Assembly (NCBI GenBank): GCA_964613745.1 | Contig: CAZTJA010000044.1 | Span: 1 to 24,879, forward strand | DNA length: 24,879 nucleotides | Direction of reading: 5' to 3' | Origin: CAZTJA01 sp964613745 | Lineage (GTDB): Bacteria > Desulfobacterota > Desulfomonilia > Desulfomonilales > Desulfomonilaceae | In this document: positions 1 through 8,579 of the stretch, in pieces | Layout of the letters: each line of letters opens with the position of its first letter | Numbering within the stretch: position 1 is the stretch's first letter | The notes under the pieces: generated by a model | The model's database searches: none | The model's input: only the letters and a program-made list of their open reading frames with translations | Told to the model about the DNA's origin: nothing | Made by a program: the position numbers and the translations under genes

Positions 1-274
1 AGGATTTTACTATGTCTCTCAGGGCCTTTGCCGCCGTAAATTTCGGGGCGTTTGTAGCGGGAATGTTGATAGGCTTACCGGTTCGAGGATTTACGCCTTG
101 GCGTGCCTGTCTCTGAACTACACTGAAGCTACCTAGATCGGTAAGTCGAATTTTATCTCCGTCCTTAAGAGTGTCGTGAATGGCGGCCACAAGAGAATCC
201 ACAGCCACTGCAGCAGCTTTCTTGGAAATGCCGGCCTCTTCGGAAATCCTGGTTACGAGATCCGCTTTCGTCAT
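1..274 (-). CDS. hup: HU-family histone-like DNA-binding protein, cut at its C-terminal end by the window edge
   Basis: The reverse strand reads MTKADLVTRISEEAGISKK and continues with the HU signature: the GSF turn (LTDLGSFSV), the RQARQGVNPRTGKPINIP beta arm whose tip proline intercalates in DNA, and the terminal helix (KFTAAKALRD). HU is a dimeric nucleoid protein that bends DNA without sequence specificity. About 91 residues are visible. Since HU and its relatives are 90 to 95 residues, only a few residues can be missing beyond base 1. The ATG at 272-274 follows AGGAGG (280-285, reverse strand) at good spacing, so the start is secure. A near-consensus promoter lies upstream. The family is certain; whether it is HU or an IHF-like paralogue is less so, because the sequence alone does not separate them cleanly. 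Confidence 0.93.
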   Translation of the reverse strand, partial: MTKADLVTRISEEAGISKKAAAVAVDSLVAAIHDTLKDGDKIRLTDLGSFSVVQRQARQGVNPRTGKPINIPATNAPKFTAAKALRDIVKS

Positions 275-343
275 GTTTTCCTCCTTTCACCAATACCAAA
301 ATATCGCAAATGTAATAAGATCAACACGCAATCCCCCGCGGAG

Positions 344-372
344 TTTATACAGAGTATCAGTGAACCTGTCAA
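344..372 (-). promoter_or_regulatory. Sigma-70-type promoter of the HU gene
   Basis: On the reverse strand there is TTGACA (367-372), a 17-base spacer and TATAAA (344-349). This is a perfect -35 box and a 5/6 -10 box at ideal spacing. It predicts a start near 337 and a leader of about 60 bases before the HU ATG. It is the strongest promoter match in the window, as expected for an abundant nucleoid protein. Confidence 0.75.
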
Positions 373-407
373 GATGTATAGTGGATTTTTTCTTGAAATT
401 AGTGAGG

Positions 408-436
408 TTGACCGCACCTTTATGTTCATCTATTCT
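408..436 (+). promoter_or_regulatory. Possible promoter of the 75-residue orphan gene
   Basis: TTGACC (408-413), a 17-base spacer and TATTCT (431-436). The predicted start near 443 falls on the GAGGTG ribosome site (443-448), leaving an almost leaderless message for the ATG at 453. It lies back to back with the HU promoter, with 35 bases between the two -35 boxes. Confidence 0.35.
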
Positions 437-452
437 AAAATAGAGGTGAAAT

Positions 453-680
453 ATGGAATCGATGCCCTTCATTCATTGTAATAAACTGTTCAATATTTTC
501 TTTGAAGATGACTTGGCATTTGTAGAAGTGCGTAAGATATTGGATTACCTCATGGATATGGATGCATTCAACTGCGCCGGTAGCGAGGTTAATACCACGG
601 CATTTGAGCTTGAGATCGGAAACTTGAATTTCAAGGTTTGGGCTATTGATAATGATGTGTACATACAGAAGAACGGCTGA
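453..680 (+). CDS. Small hypothetical protein, 75 residues
   Basis: I do not recognise this protein. It is acidic, has no transmembrane segment, no signal peptide and one cysteine in CNKLF and one in FNCAGSE. The N-terminal half looks helical (FVEVRKILDYLMDMD), the C-terminal half looks like beta strands (FELEIGNLNFKVWAIDNDVYIQ). This suggests a small compact alpha/beta domain. Support for it being real: a GAGGTG ribosome site 4 bases before the ATG, a plausible promoter upstream, no overlap with any other gene, and a protein-like composition. It ends 10 bases before the stop of the convergent TPR gene, with no obvious terminator between them. It could also be a chance reading frame. Confidence 0.5.
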   Translation: MESMPFIHCNKLFNIFFEDDLAFVEVRKILDYLMDMDAFNCAGSEVNTTAFELEIGNLNFKVWAIDNDVYIQKNG

Positions 681-690
681 TCGGGAAAAA

Positions 691-1401
691 TTAACCTTTT
701 GCTGAAAGATCTGAAATTCTTGACTTCATAAACAGAGCATCCGGTGCCTCCGGAAACATTTTCAAATACTGCCGATAAGCTTGCACGGCTTCCTTGTCTT
801 TACCCATCAATTCGTATACACGAGCTATAGATGCATATGCTTCCCGGCGGTAAGGTGAATTTACCTCTTTTGATAATTGCTCAAATATGGTTAATGCCTG
901 TTCGTATTCTTTTAATGCGAGGCGGGTCATGCCCGTGTGATAAAGGAACAGAGGCATCAGTCCGCCGGTAGCTAATGAAGTCGATTGCATTTTGTTGTAG
1001 CGATCCAGTGCTTCTTTGTAGTCACCCTTCATGTACAGCACGTGGCCTGAATATAACTTTGCTTTTTCAGCAGCGATGGATCCCGAGAATTGAGCCGCTA
1101 CTTTGTCGAACTCGGCCAGCAACTGGTCCAACATCTCACCTTTAGGAGGGGTAGTTTCCCTCGATATCATTTCATACTGACGGTGAGCTGACTCAAAAGC
1201 TCTATGTGCAACAGTCTTGCGATATTCACGATACTGACCGTATCCAACATAAGCCATAACCACCAGCACCGCTACCGCGCCTGCAATCAGTATTGATCTG
1301 GTGTTCTCTCTTGCATAAATGATTGCTCTGCTGCTGACAGTTATGAATTCATCCGGCTCATTGAGCAGTTCCTTGCGCGAAACCTTTTTCTCAGCCACCA
1401 T
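691..1401 (-). CDS. TPR-containing membrane protein, YfgM/TPR_21-like
   Basis: A 236-residue protein with a cytoplasmic N-terminus (about 1-35), one transmembrane helix (about 36-55, ILIAGAVAVLVVMAYVGYG), and then a periplasmic or extracytoplasmic region of TPR-type helix pairs (for example ALKEYEQALTIFEQL and AYASIARVYELMGKDKEAV). This architecture matches the YfgM family, the ancillary SecYEG-associated subunit linked to periplasmic chaperones. It is also close to other single-pass TPR proteins, so the exact role is inferred. I place the start at the ATG at 1401: AGAGG lies 4 bases upstream of it. The in-frame TTG at 1404 would leave only one base after that site. It is convergent with the small orphan gene and divergent from mfd. 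Confidence 0.75.
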   Translation of the reverse strand: MVAEKKVSRKELLNEPDEFITVSSRAIIYARENTRSILIAGAVAVLVVMAYVGYGQYREYRKTVAHRAFESAHRQYEMISRETTPPKGEMLDQLLAEFDKVAAQFSGSIAAEKAKLYSGHVLYMKGDYKEALDRYNKMQSTSLATGGLMPLFLYHTGMTRLALKEYEQALTIFEQLSKEVNSPYRREAYASIARVYELMGKDKEAVQAYRQYLKMFPEAPDALFMKSRISDLSAKG

Positions 1402-1726
1402 CAAACCTCTATTTTGAGATACCCGCTTGAATTATTAGGGCCGTATCGACGATACTGGATAACCCATTGTAAAATTTAAGTCAATGCAATCTCGCTTTCG
1501 GGGCTTCCTAATGCGGTCTGCATTCGCAACGACTGCCGAACTTGCGATCTTAATACCGTAACTCAAAATGCATGACCCTCGTGCTTCGGATTGTGAGCAC
1601 AATTCCGCACGGACGATTGATCCCAAGAGATAAGAAATCGTTCATGAAGAGATTGGCTGATGATTGAGAAATGTATAAATTTGTAATATTAATAAATATT
1701 TTCCGTGCCGATCTAGTCCCTTGATT
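1402..1726. other. Intergenic region between the TPR gene and mfd
   Basis: About 325 bases without a convincing gene. The only reading frames are short, low-quality and lack ribosome sites. The right end becomes strongly AT-rich (1670-1700) where a promoter for mfd is expected. I see no tRNA, no strong terminator and no repeat. Confidence 0.6.
1664..1692 (+). promoter_or_regulatory. Possible mfd promoter
   Basis: TTGAGA (1664-1669, 5/6), a 17-base spacer and TATTAA (1687-1692, 4/6) in an AT-rich stretch, about 35 bases before the mfd ATG. The match is moderate, and AT-rich sequence gives such matches easily. Confidence 0.35.
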
Positions 1727-4700
1727 ATGAATGGATTTGATGTGAACAACTCTGATCAGGTTAAGAAGAATAGTTTCGAGCAAGCATTGAATCTTTTGAT
1801 CAATGCTCAAAAGAATACAGGAATTTATGGTCTCAAAGGTTCCTCTCCTGAGTTTCTCATGGCGTCGGCTGCGAGAAAAGGTCTCAACATAGTCTATGTT
1901 CTTCCCGATGGAGACAGAGCTGCACTGAGTGCTGCTAACTTAAGGTTCTTCTTGGGTGAAGATGAAGCAACCAAGTATCCGCTCGAAGACAAAGTCGTAA
2001 GATTTCCTAGTTATGAACTTGCTCCTTTCTCATTCATAGGTCTGGAGAATGAAGCTTGGGTAGGAAGAATGACCGGACTTTTTCGATTTGCGGAGGGTCC
2101 ACGCCCCCAAGTTGTCGTATTGGGGCTCGACAGCCTGATGCGAAAGCTGATTCCCAAGGAGCATTTGAGCCGTGCCACTTTCAGCATTTCAGTAGGTCAG
2201 GATCTGGATCGTGATGAGCTAATCCACAAATTGGTTGCATCCGGCTACTCGAGATCACCCCTCGTAGAAGATGCAGGAGATTTTTCGGTTCGCGGTTTTG
2301 TATTAGACGTGTATTCCCCGATATACCCGTTCCCATTAAGAATTGAACAGATGGGTGACAGAATAGAATCCATCCGATTATTCGATCCGGTAAATCAAAG
2401 ATCCAAGGACGCTCTTTCGGAAGCAACCATCACTCCGATTCATATGATGATACCTGATGAAATCCAGCGCGAGAAGGGGGTTGAACGGCTTTATGCTGCA
2501 TGCGAAGAGCGTGGAATAGAGAAGCGTATTAGGCAGAGGTTAATGGATGACCTTGGAAATTCGATTCGATTCCCCGGATCAGAGGTGTACTTACCGTATT
2601 TTTTCCCTCGTTTGGAAACAGTCTTGGACTATCTCGATCCAAGCTCGGTTCTAGTCTTGCCCGATCTGGAAACAATAGAGAGATGTTTTGAAGACTTCAA
2701 TGAAGAACTTGTTCAGGGTCTACGTGATGCACAAGAAGATGGAGCACTGCTTCCGGAACCAGAGGACTTGTTCCTTTTCAAAGACGAGTTTTTTCACCAG
2801 GTTTCTCGATTCCGTAACGTCATTTTGTCTCAGCTCGAATTAGAAGATCCCGGAAGAGAGACAATTCGTGTAATGACTAATGATAACCTGGATATTAGAT
2901 CCGAACTCATTAAATCCAAGAATTATGATTCCGGAATGGCGGGCCTAATCACAAAGCTGAAGAATTGGAGGTCCGACGGTTCCGAGGTGTTCCTCGTAAG
3001 TCACACACATGCTCAATCTCAAAGACTTCTGAGGCTCCTTGAACCTTACGATCTGAATTTGGACTTTCGGGGATCCGGATTTGATCCATCAAACCTTGAA
3101 GGCAATCCGGTTCCGGGAATACGTCTCTATGTTGGAACCCTTTCCGCCGGATTCCGTATTGAAGAGTCCCGATTAATTATCATAACCGAAGAAGAAATAT
3201 TCGGAACCAGAGTGCGGCAGGATTCCAGAAAGCGTGCACGAGGCACCCTCCTCTCGTCGTTAAATGACTTGGTGGAAGGAGCTGCAATAGTTCACGAGGA
3301 TTACGGAATCGGAATATTCAGAGGACTGGCTCGCAAAGAATTCGATGGAATTCTCGGCGAAGTAATGATCATAGAGTTTGCAGATGGAGATCTCCTTTAT
3401 CACCCCGTAGAGCGCCTTCAAGTTATACAACAGTATGTATCCGGCTCGGAAGGTCCCCCGAGGATTGATAAACTTGGAGGTAAAGGTTGGGAGAAGACCA
3501 AAGCCCGTATAAAACAATCTATACGGGATATGGCAAAAGAACTTCTTGAGATCTACGCGAAAAGGAAAGTTGCAACGAGAAGGCCATATTCATTAATTGA
3601 TGAGAATTTTGAAGCTTTTGAGGCATCGTTTGAGTTTGAGGAAACTCCTGACCAGGCCAAGGCCATTCAGGAAGTGATGGAAGCAATGGATTCGGATGTC
3701 CCGATGGACCGATTGGTATGCGGAGATGTTGGGTACGGGAAAACCGAAGTCGCTTTGAGGGCAGCATTCAGAGCCGTTATGGACGGCAAACAAGTGGGCG
3801 TTTTGGTACCAACCACAGTTCTTGCTCAGCAGCATTATGATACATTTTTGAAGCGCTTCCGCGGACAGCCGTTTTCAATCGAAGTCCTGAGTAGATTTCG
3901 AAGTTCAAAAGAGCAAAAAGAAGTCATCTCTAGGCTCGCGGAAGGCAAAGTCGATATCGTCATCGGCACTCACAAGCTGTTAGGCAAAGAAGTGCATTTC
4001 CGTGATTTGGGCTTACTGGTCGTTGATGAAGAGCAGCGGTTCGGAGTGGCTCATAAGGAGAAGATCAAGAGATACAAAGCCCACGTTGACATTCTCACCT
4101 TGACCGCAACACCGATTCCAAGAACGCTGAATTTGTCCCTAACCGGGATACGCGACTTGTCTGTAATAGAAACCCCGCCCACCAATAGACAATCAATCCG
4201 GACACACGTTATGAAAGAATCTCCGGAAATAATCCGCGAAGCCATAACTAGAGAACTTGGTCGCGGAGGACAGGTCTTCTATTTGCATAACCGGGTCCAA
4301 TCGATTTTCAGAAAAGCTTCGACCCTGAGGGAATTGGTACCGGAAGCGAGAATCGGCGTGGCACACGGACAGATGCCGGACAATGCCCTGGAAGAAATCA
4401 TGATGGATTTCGTCACCGGAAAAATCAATGTTCTTGTCTGCACAAGCATAATAGAATCAGGGTTGGATATTCCGCGAGCAAACACCATCATCATAGAGCG
4501 AGCTGACACATTCGGTCTCGCCGATCTCTATCAACTACGTGGGCGGGTCGGCCGTTCAAACATGAGAGCGCATGCGTATTTGCTCACTCCGCACGAGACT
4601 TTGATGACACCGGATGCCATCAAAAGGCTTGCAGTGCTGCAGGAATTCACGGGATTGGGCCAGGGCTTCAGGATTGCAATGCGAGATATGGAGATTCGAG

Positions 4701-5347
4701 GGGCCGGTAATCTCTTGGGAACGTCCCAATCCGGACATGTGGCACTTGTGGGTTATGAAATGTACTTGGATCTTCTCGAAGAAGCAGTCCAGGAGATTAA
4801 AGGCGAAGAGCCTGTGCGACGTATTGATCCGGACATTCACTTGAGACTGGAAGTAATTATTCCGGAAGAATATGTGCCTGAACCCCAGCAAAGGATGAGC
4901 TTGTATAAAAGACTTTCACGTGCCGAAGCGGAATCCGAAATCGATGAGGTGGAAGAGGAGATTTTCGATCGATACGGCAGGCCTCCTGTTCAAACAAGAC
5001 ATTTACTCCAGGTAATGCGAATCCGACTTATGATGAAAGAGTGTGGGCTCACCAAGCTGGACTACAATGGGAACGACCTGGTTTTCACTTTTGATTCCGA
5101 GACTTCTCTCGATCCGCAGGCCCTCATTTTCTGGATCCATAAAGACAAGAGAATGCGACTGATCACCGGTGACAGATTGGGGGTGAAAATCGGCAAGACC
5201 GATCCGGAGAAAAGATTAAACGAGTGTTTTACTCTTCTGAAAAGCATGAAAGAATTAATCTCGGGTTCCGAAAGGAGTGTCCCTCCTCCAGAGAAGATTC
5301 AGCCTAAGACCCGAATAAAAAGAGCCGGAACCTTGAAAATGAGATAG
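1727..5347 (+). CDS. mfd: Transcription-repair coupling factor Mfd
   Basis: A 1206-residue protein of normal Mfd length. Mfd is a double-stranded DNA translocase that pushes RNA polymerase stalled at lesions off DNA and recruits UvrA. Domains in order: UvrB-like N-terminal module (about 1-450); CarD-like RNA-polymerase interaction domain (VHEDYGIGIFRGL, about 520-580); the RecG-like motor with Walker A GDVGYGKT near residue 666 and Walker B DEEQRFG near 766; the translocation region with QLRGRVGRS; and the C-terminal autoinhibitory D7 domain. The ATG at 1727 is chosen over the TTG at 1721. Neither has a good ribosome site, so the start is only probable. surA follows 48 bases downstream in the same direction. 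The mfd-parvulin order is familiar from related bacteria. No oddity seen. Confidence 0.97.
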   Translation: MNGFDVNNSDQVKKNSFEQALNLLINAQKNTGIYGLKGSSPEFLMASAARKGLNIVYVLPDGDRAALSAANLRFFLGEDEATKYPLEDKVVRFPSYELAPFSFIGLENEAWVGRMTGLFRFAEGPRPQVVVLGLDSLMRKLIPKEHLSRATFSISVGQDLDRDELIHKLVASGYSRSPLVEDAGDFSVRGFVLDVYSPIYPFPLRIEQMGDRIESIRLFDPVNQRSKDALSEATITPIHMMIPDEIQREKGVERLYAACEERGIEKRIRQRLMDDLGNSIRFPGSEVYLPYFFPRLETVLDYLDPSSVLVLPDLETIERCFEDFNEELVQGLRDAQEDGALLPEPEDLFLFKDEFFHQVSRFRNVILSQLELEDPGRETIRVMTNDNLDIRSELIKSKNYDSGMAGLITKLKNWRSDGSEVFLVSHTHAQSQRLLRLLEPYDLNLDFRGSGFDPSNLEGNPVPGIRLYVGTLSAGFRIEESRLIIITEEEIFGTRVRQDSRKRARGTLLSSLNDLVEGAAIVHEDYGIGIFRGLARKEFDGILGEVMIIEFADGDLLYHPVERLQVIQQYVSGSEGPPRIDKLGGKGWEKTKARIKQSIRDMAKELLEIYAKRKVATRRPYSLIDENFEAFEASFEFEETPDQAKAIQEVMEAMDSDVPMDRLVCGDVGYGKTEVALRAAFRAVMDGKQVGVLVPTTVLAQQHYDTFLKRFRGQPFSIEVLSRFRSSKEQKEVISRLAEGKVDIVIGTHKLLGKEVHFRDLGLLVVDEEQRFGVAHKEKIKRYKAHVDILTLTATPIPRTLNLSLTGIRDLSVIETPPTNRQSIRTHVMKESPEIIREAITRELGRGGQVFYLHNRVQSIFRKASTLRELVPEARIGVAHGQMPDNALEEIMMDFVTGKINVLVCTSIIESGLDIPRANTIIIERADTFGLADLYQLRGRVGRSNMRAHAYLLTPHETLMTPDAIKRLAVLQEFTGLGQGFRIAMRDMEIRGAGNLLGTSQSGHVALVGYEMYLDLLEEAVQEIKGEEPVRRIDPDIHLRLEVIIPEEYVPEPQQRMSLYKRLSRAEAESEIDEVEEEIFDRYGRPPVQTRHLLQVMRIRLMMKECGLTKLDYNGNDLVFTFDSETSLDPQALIFWIHKDKRMRLITGDRLGVKIGKTDPEKRLNECFTLLKSMKELISGSERSVPPPEKIQPKTRIKRAGTLKMR

Positions 5348-5395
5348 GTTTAGTCTAAAGGATTACGTAACTTATCGTATGGGTAGCTCGAAATA

Positions 5396-6622
5396 ATGAA
5401 AAAATTTCTTCAGTTGTTTTGTGTTTGTATTTTATTGGCTGTGCCCGCTGCAGCAGAAGCGGAGCTTTTCTCGGACAAAATAGCCGCTGTGGTAAACGGA
5501 GACGTAATTTTAGAATCTGACATTAAGCAGCAGAAGCTTCCATTTATTCGAAATATCGGTGGATTACCCTTGGGGGTGGTGCCTCCGGGCAAGTGGCCCA
5601 CCGAGAGGGAAATACTCGATGAACTTGTAATTATTCATATTCTTGAGCAGGAAGCCGCCAAAAAAGGCCTAAAGATTGACGACAAGAACGTTGATCTTGC
5701 AATAGACTCAATCCGAAAGAGAAACAATCTAGCTCCCGATCAATTTGCCTTGTTCTTGGCCGCGAACGGTCTTACCGTTCCTGAATATCGAAAAATGATC
5801 AAGAGACAGTTTCTTCTGACGAGATTAATAGCCAGCGAGGTCACGCAAAAGGTTCCTCTCAATGAAGAGGATGCGATTGCTTTTTGGAAAAAGCATAAGA
5901 CGGAGATTGATGATCTGCATAGGCAGGCGCTTGAGAGCATGATGCCTGCAGCCCCTCAGCGGGAGGAGAAACAGCAGGAAATACCGACACACGAAGATAT
6001 CTACATGGGCGGCAAAATTAGACTGCGTCAAATTACACTCAAATTGGATGACAAAGGAAAAAATGTAGAGAAGCAGATGGACAAGGCAAAGTTGATCTTC
6101 CGAGAAGCCATGACCGGGGCCGATTTCTCCCAATTGGCGAAAAAATACTCTCAAGATTCCAATGCGGCGGCGGGCGGTGATCTGGGATTGATGAATTACA
6201 AGGATATGGTTCCTGGTTTCCAAAAATTGGTTCAGCGTCTCAAAGAGGGAGACATTACCCCGCCCATAAAAACTCCGAACGCTATACTCATATTCTATTT
6301 GGCTGAAGCAAAGGATCGCACGAAAAAGCAGGTTCCTATACCTGAAAAAATTCGTAAACAGATCGAACAACAGATGAAAGCCGCTCAGGAACGCAGGGTT
6401 GAAAAGAAAAAATCCGTTGAATCGGAAAAGCCGGAAGTTGAGGCCGATCCCAAAGAGCAACCGAAATTGCCCAAAGGACTTTTGACGGAAGCTGAAGAGA
6501 AAGAGTACTTAAAGGCACGTAGGAAAGTCATAGAGCTCGTGAGAAAAGATCGAATACAAGCACGGATGAAGGATTGGATAAATGACCTGAAAAAAGGGTC
6601 TATAATCGAAGTCCGAATCTAA
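5396..6622 (+). CDS. SurA-like periplasmic peptidyl-prolyl isomerase (parvulin)
   Basis: A 408-residue exported protein. The Sec signal peptide (MKKFLQLFCVCILLAVPAAA) probably ends after the AEA at residue 22. A SurA-type N-terminal chaperone domain follows, opening with DKIAAVVNGDVILESDI. One parvulin (PpiC) domain covers about 203-305 and contains DFSQLAKKYSQD, GGDLGLMNYKDMVPGF and the closing strand. The end (KGSIIEVRI) resembles the SurA C-terminal strand that packs on the N-domain. SurA escorts outer membrane proteins across the periplasm. Unlike E. coli SurA there is only one isomerase domain. It is followed by a highly charged Lys/Glu-rich segment (about 310-365). No clear Shine-Dalgarno precedes the ATG, which suggests coupling to mfd or weak initiation. 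Confidence 0.88.
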   Translation: MKKFLQLFCVCILLAVPAAAEAELFSDKIAAVVNGDVILESDIKQQKLPFIRNIGGLPLGVVPPGKWPTEREILDELVIIHILEQEAAKKGLKIDDKNVDLAIDSIRKRNNLAPDQFALFLAANGLTVPEYRKMIKRQFLLTRLIASEVTQKVPLNEEDAIAFWKKHKTEIDDLHRQALESMMPAAPQREEKQQEIPTHEDIYMGGKIRLRQITLKLDDKGKNVEKQMDKAKLIFREAMTGADFSQLAKKYSQDSNAAAGGDLGLMNYKDMVPGFQKLVQRLKEGDITPPIKTPNAILIFYLAEAKDRTKKQVPIPEKIRKQIEQQMKAAQERRVEKKKSVESEKPEVEADPKEQPKLPKGLLTEAEEKEYLKARRKVIELVRKDRIQARMKDWINDLKKGSIIEVRI

Positions 6623-6750
6623 TTTTTCCATTCCAAAAATGAGAAACACATCATTTTAATATTGCCGAATTTCGCATTTTAGGTTTCACTCCAATACTGC
6701 AATTCTGATCACAAATTTGATAGTCGTTGTGCCGCTTCGATAAGGAGCTT

Positions 6751-7782
6751 ATGTTTTTTAATTTTGTAGCATCAAAGGTGTCCAAAGACTTGGCCATAGA
6801 TCTGGGTACAGCGAATACTCTCGTTTATGCTGCCGGTCGCGGAATCGTTCTCAATGAACCATCCGTCGTAGCCATTCGCAAAAAGGATCGCAGAAGCTCC
6901 GAGGTGTGGATTGGTGAAGACGCAAAGAAGATGATAGGCAGGGTGCCCGGTTCTATCGAGGTATTTAGGCCTTTAAGGGAAGGCGTCATCGCCAATTTCG
7001 AAATGGCATCCTTGATGCTCAAATTCTTCATTCAAAAAGTTCACGGCCGTAAAGCCCTCGTGAGGCCAAGAGTCATTATTTCGGTCCCGTCAGGAGTTAC
7101 TCCTGTCGAGCGAAGAGCAGTTCGAGATTCTACTTTGAGTGCAGGCGCATCTGAGGTTTTCATCGTCGAAGAGGCTATGGCTGCAGCTATGGGAGCAGGC
7201 TTACCAATTACCGAACCCATGAGCAACATGATCGTCGATATCGGCGGAGGCACAACTGAAGTTGCCATAATTTCTCTGACCGGTGTGGTATATAGCGCGT
7301 CGACCAAAATTGCGGGAGACCGCCTGGATACTGACATCTTAAATTTCATTAGAAAGAATTACAGCATTCTTATTGGACCATCTACTGCGGAACAAATCAA
7401 AATTTTAGTGGGACGAGCATACCCTGATGATGATGTGGAGGAAGTCGACATCAAGGGGAGAGACCTCATGGACGGGATCCCGAAGACTATCACCGTTAAC
7501 TCGAATGACATCACTCATGCTATACTGGATTCGGTCAACTTAATCGTTGACAGTGTCAAACAAGCAATGGAACAGTGCCCCCCTGAATTAGCCGCAGACA
7601 TAATTGATACAGGAATCGTATTGACCGGTGGAGGAGCCTTGCTCAAGAATCTTGATGTCCGAATCAGGAGAGAAATTGGTGTGCCCGTCGTCGTCCCTGA
7701 TGATCCTCTGTCCACGGTTGCACGAGGTGCGGGTAAAATGCTTGAAGACATAGAATTATTGCGTGAAATTACGAATACTTGA
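6751..7782 (+). CDS. mreB: Rod shape-determining protein MreB
   Basis: A 343-residue actin homologue that forms membrane-bound filaments and guides the elongasome during lateral wall growth. Actin-fold nucleotide motifs are all present: phosphate 1 (DLAIDLGTANTLV, Asp17), phosphate 2 (VDIGGGTTEVA) and the adenosine motif (GIVLTGGGALL). The short amphipathic N-terminus (MFFNFVASK) fits membrane attachment. The start is the ATG at 6751: AAGGAG (6742-6747) sits just 3 bases before it, and MFFNF is the usual MreB opening. An upstream in-frame TTG at 6727 would contain the ribosome site inside the gene. mreC and mreD do not follow: the next gene is on the other strand, so mreB stands alone here. 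Confidence 0.96.
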   Translation: MFFNFVASKVSKDLAIDLGTANTLVYAAGRGIVLNEPSVVAIRKKDRRSSEVWIGEDAKKMIGRVPGSIEVFRPLREGVIANFEMASLMLKFFIQKVHGRKALVRPRVIISVPSGVTPVERRAVRDSTLSAGASEVFIVEEAMAAAMGAGLPITEPMSNMIVDIGGGTTEVAIISLTGVVYSASTKIAGDRLDTDILNFIRKNYSILIGPSTAEQIKILVGRAYPDDDVEEVDIKGRDLMDGIPKTITVNSNDITHAILDSVNLIVDSVKQAMEQCPPELAADIIDTGIVLTGGGALLKNLDVRIRREIGVPVVVPDDPLSTVARGAGKMLEDIELLREITNT

Positions 7783-7798
7783 GTTGCAGAGGCCGGTT

Positions 7799-8578
7799 TT
7801 ACACAAATCCCTTCTTGGTCATGTAATCCCTCATAGCGGAGTTAAACTCCTCAGGTTTTTCCATCGCCACAAGATGCCCTGCCGACGAAATCACGTACAA
7901 TAAAGAATCAGCAATTTTTTGGTGAAGAAACTCCGAATATTTTACGGGGGTCATTTTGTCTTCAGCTCCAACAATGATACCTGTTGGAACCGATATTTTG
8001 TTCAATGAATCCAGCACATCGAAATCGTTGCAAGCCAGAAGATCATTCCTAATCAGATCACTTGAGCTATTCCTAAATTTCTCTTGGATAAAGCTTCTGA
8101 ATTCCTTATCGGGATTGTCGGACAGACAGGAATCCGAAAGTAGTGCTAAAGTCTTTTCACTTTGATTTTTCAAGCCGTCAAGGAAGGCCGGATGAACCCG
8201 CAGTCTTCCCCCTGCCCCGGTAAGAACTAGTCCCTTTATGTAAGTTGGGTTCTTAAAAATCGTCAACCATTGTGCGACAGCACTGCCTAGAGAACATCCG
8301 ACTATGATAACTCTCGTCAATTCTAATGTACGGATAAAAGCGTCTACCCATTCACCATACGCATTTACTGCATTGAGCCCCGGCCCTTCGGAATTTCCAT
8401 GTCCCGGCAATTCGAGGGCTATCATTCCTGCTAAATCGCCTAAATGATGTATCTGTGATTCCCAATCCCGCCTATCTCCACCGCTGCCGTGTATGAAAAT
8501 CACGTGGAGTTTTGCAGAATCAATTTCCGTAAAACTCGCAGCAAAAGATGCTCTTTTTTTGTCTATATACACATGCAT
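7799..8578 (-). CDS. Alpha/beta-fold hydrolase
   Basis: A 259-residue soluble protein with a full alpha/beta hydrolase triad. The nucleophile elbow is GCSLG with Ser96, the acid is Asp207 in VGAEDKMTP, and the base is His235 in SSAGHLVAMEKP. The oxyanion segment is FIHGSGGDRRDW and the second conserved turn is ELPGHGNSEG. Substrate cannot be told; the family includes esterases, lactonases and C-C bond hydrolases. The ATG lies one base after the glgC stop, so it is almost certainly co-transcribed with glgC. It ends 16 bases from the convergent mreB stop, and no classical terminator is visible between the two genes. Confidence 0.85.
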   Translation of the reverse strand: MHVYIDKKRASFAASFTEIDSAKLHVIFIHGSGGDRRDWESQIHHLGDLAGMIALELPGHGNSEGPGLNAVNAYGEWVDAFIRTLELTRVIIVGCSLGSAVAQWLTIFKNPTYIKGLVLTGAGGRLRVHPAFLDGLKNQSEKTLALLSDSCLSDNPDKEFRSFIQEKFRNSSSDLIRNDLLACNDFDVLDSLNKISVPTGIIVGAEDKMTPVKYSEFLHQKIADSLLYVISSAGHLVAMEKPEEFNSAMRDYMTKKGFV

Positions 8579-8579
8579 T

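Noticed and set aside
1435..1626. A 63-residue frame between the TPR gene and mfd
   Set aside because: No ribosome site, no recognisable protein features, and a second overlapping frame of equal quality; most likely chance.
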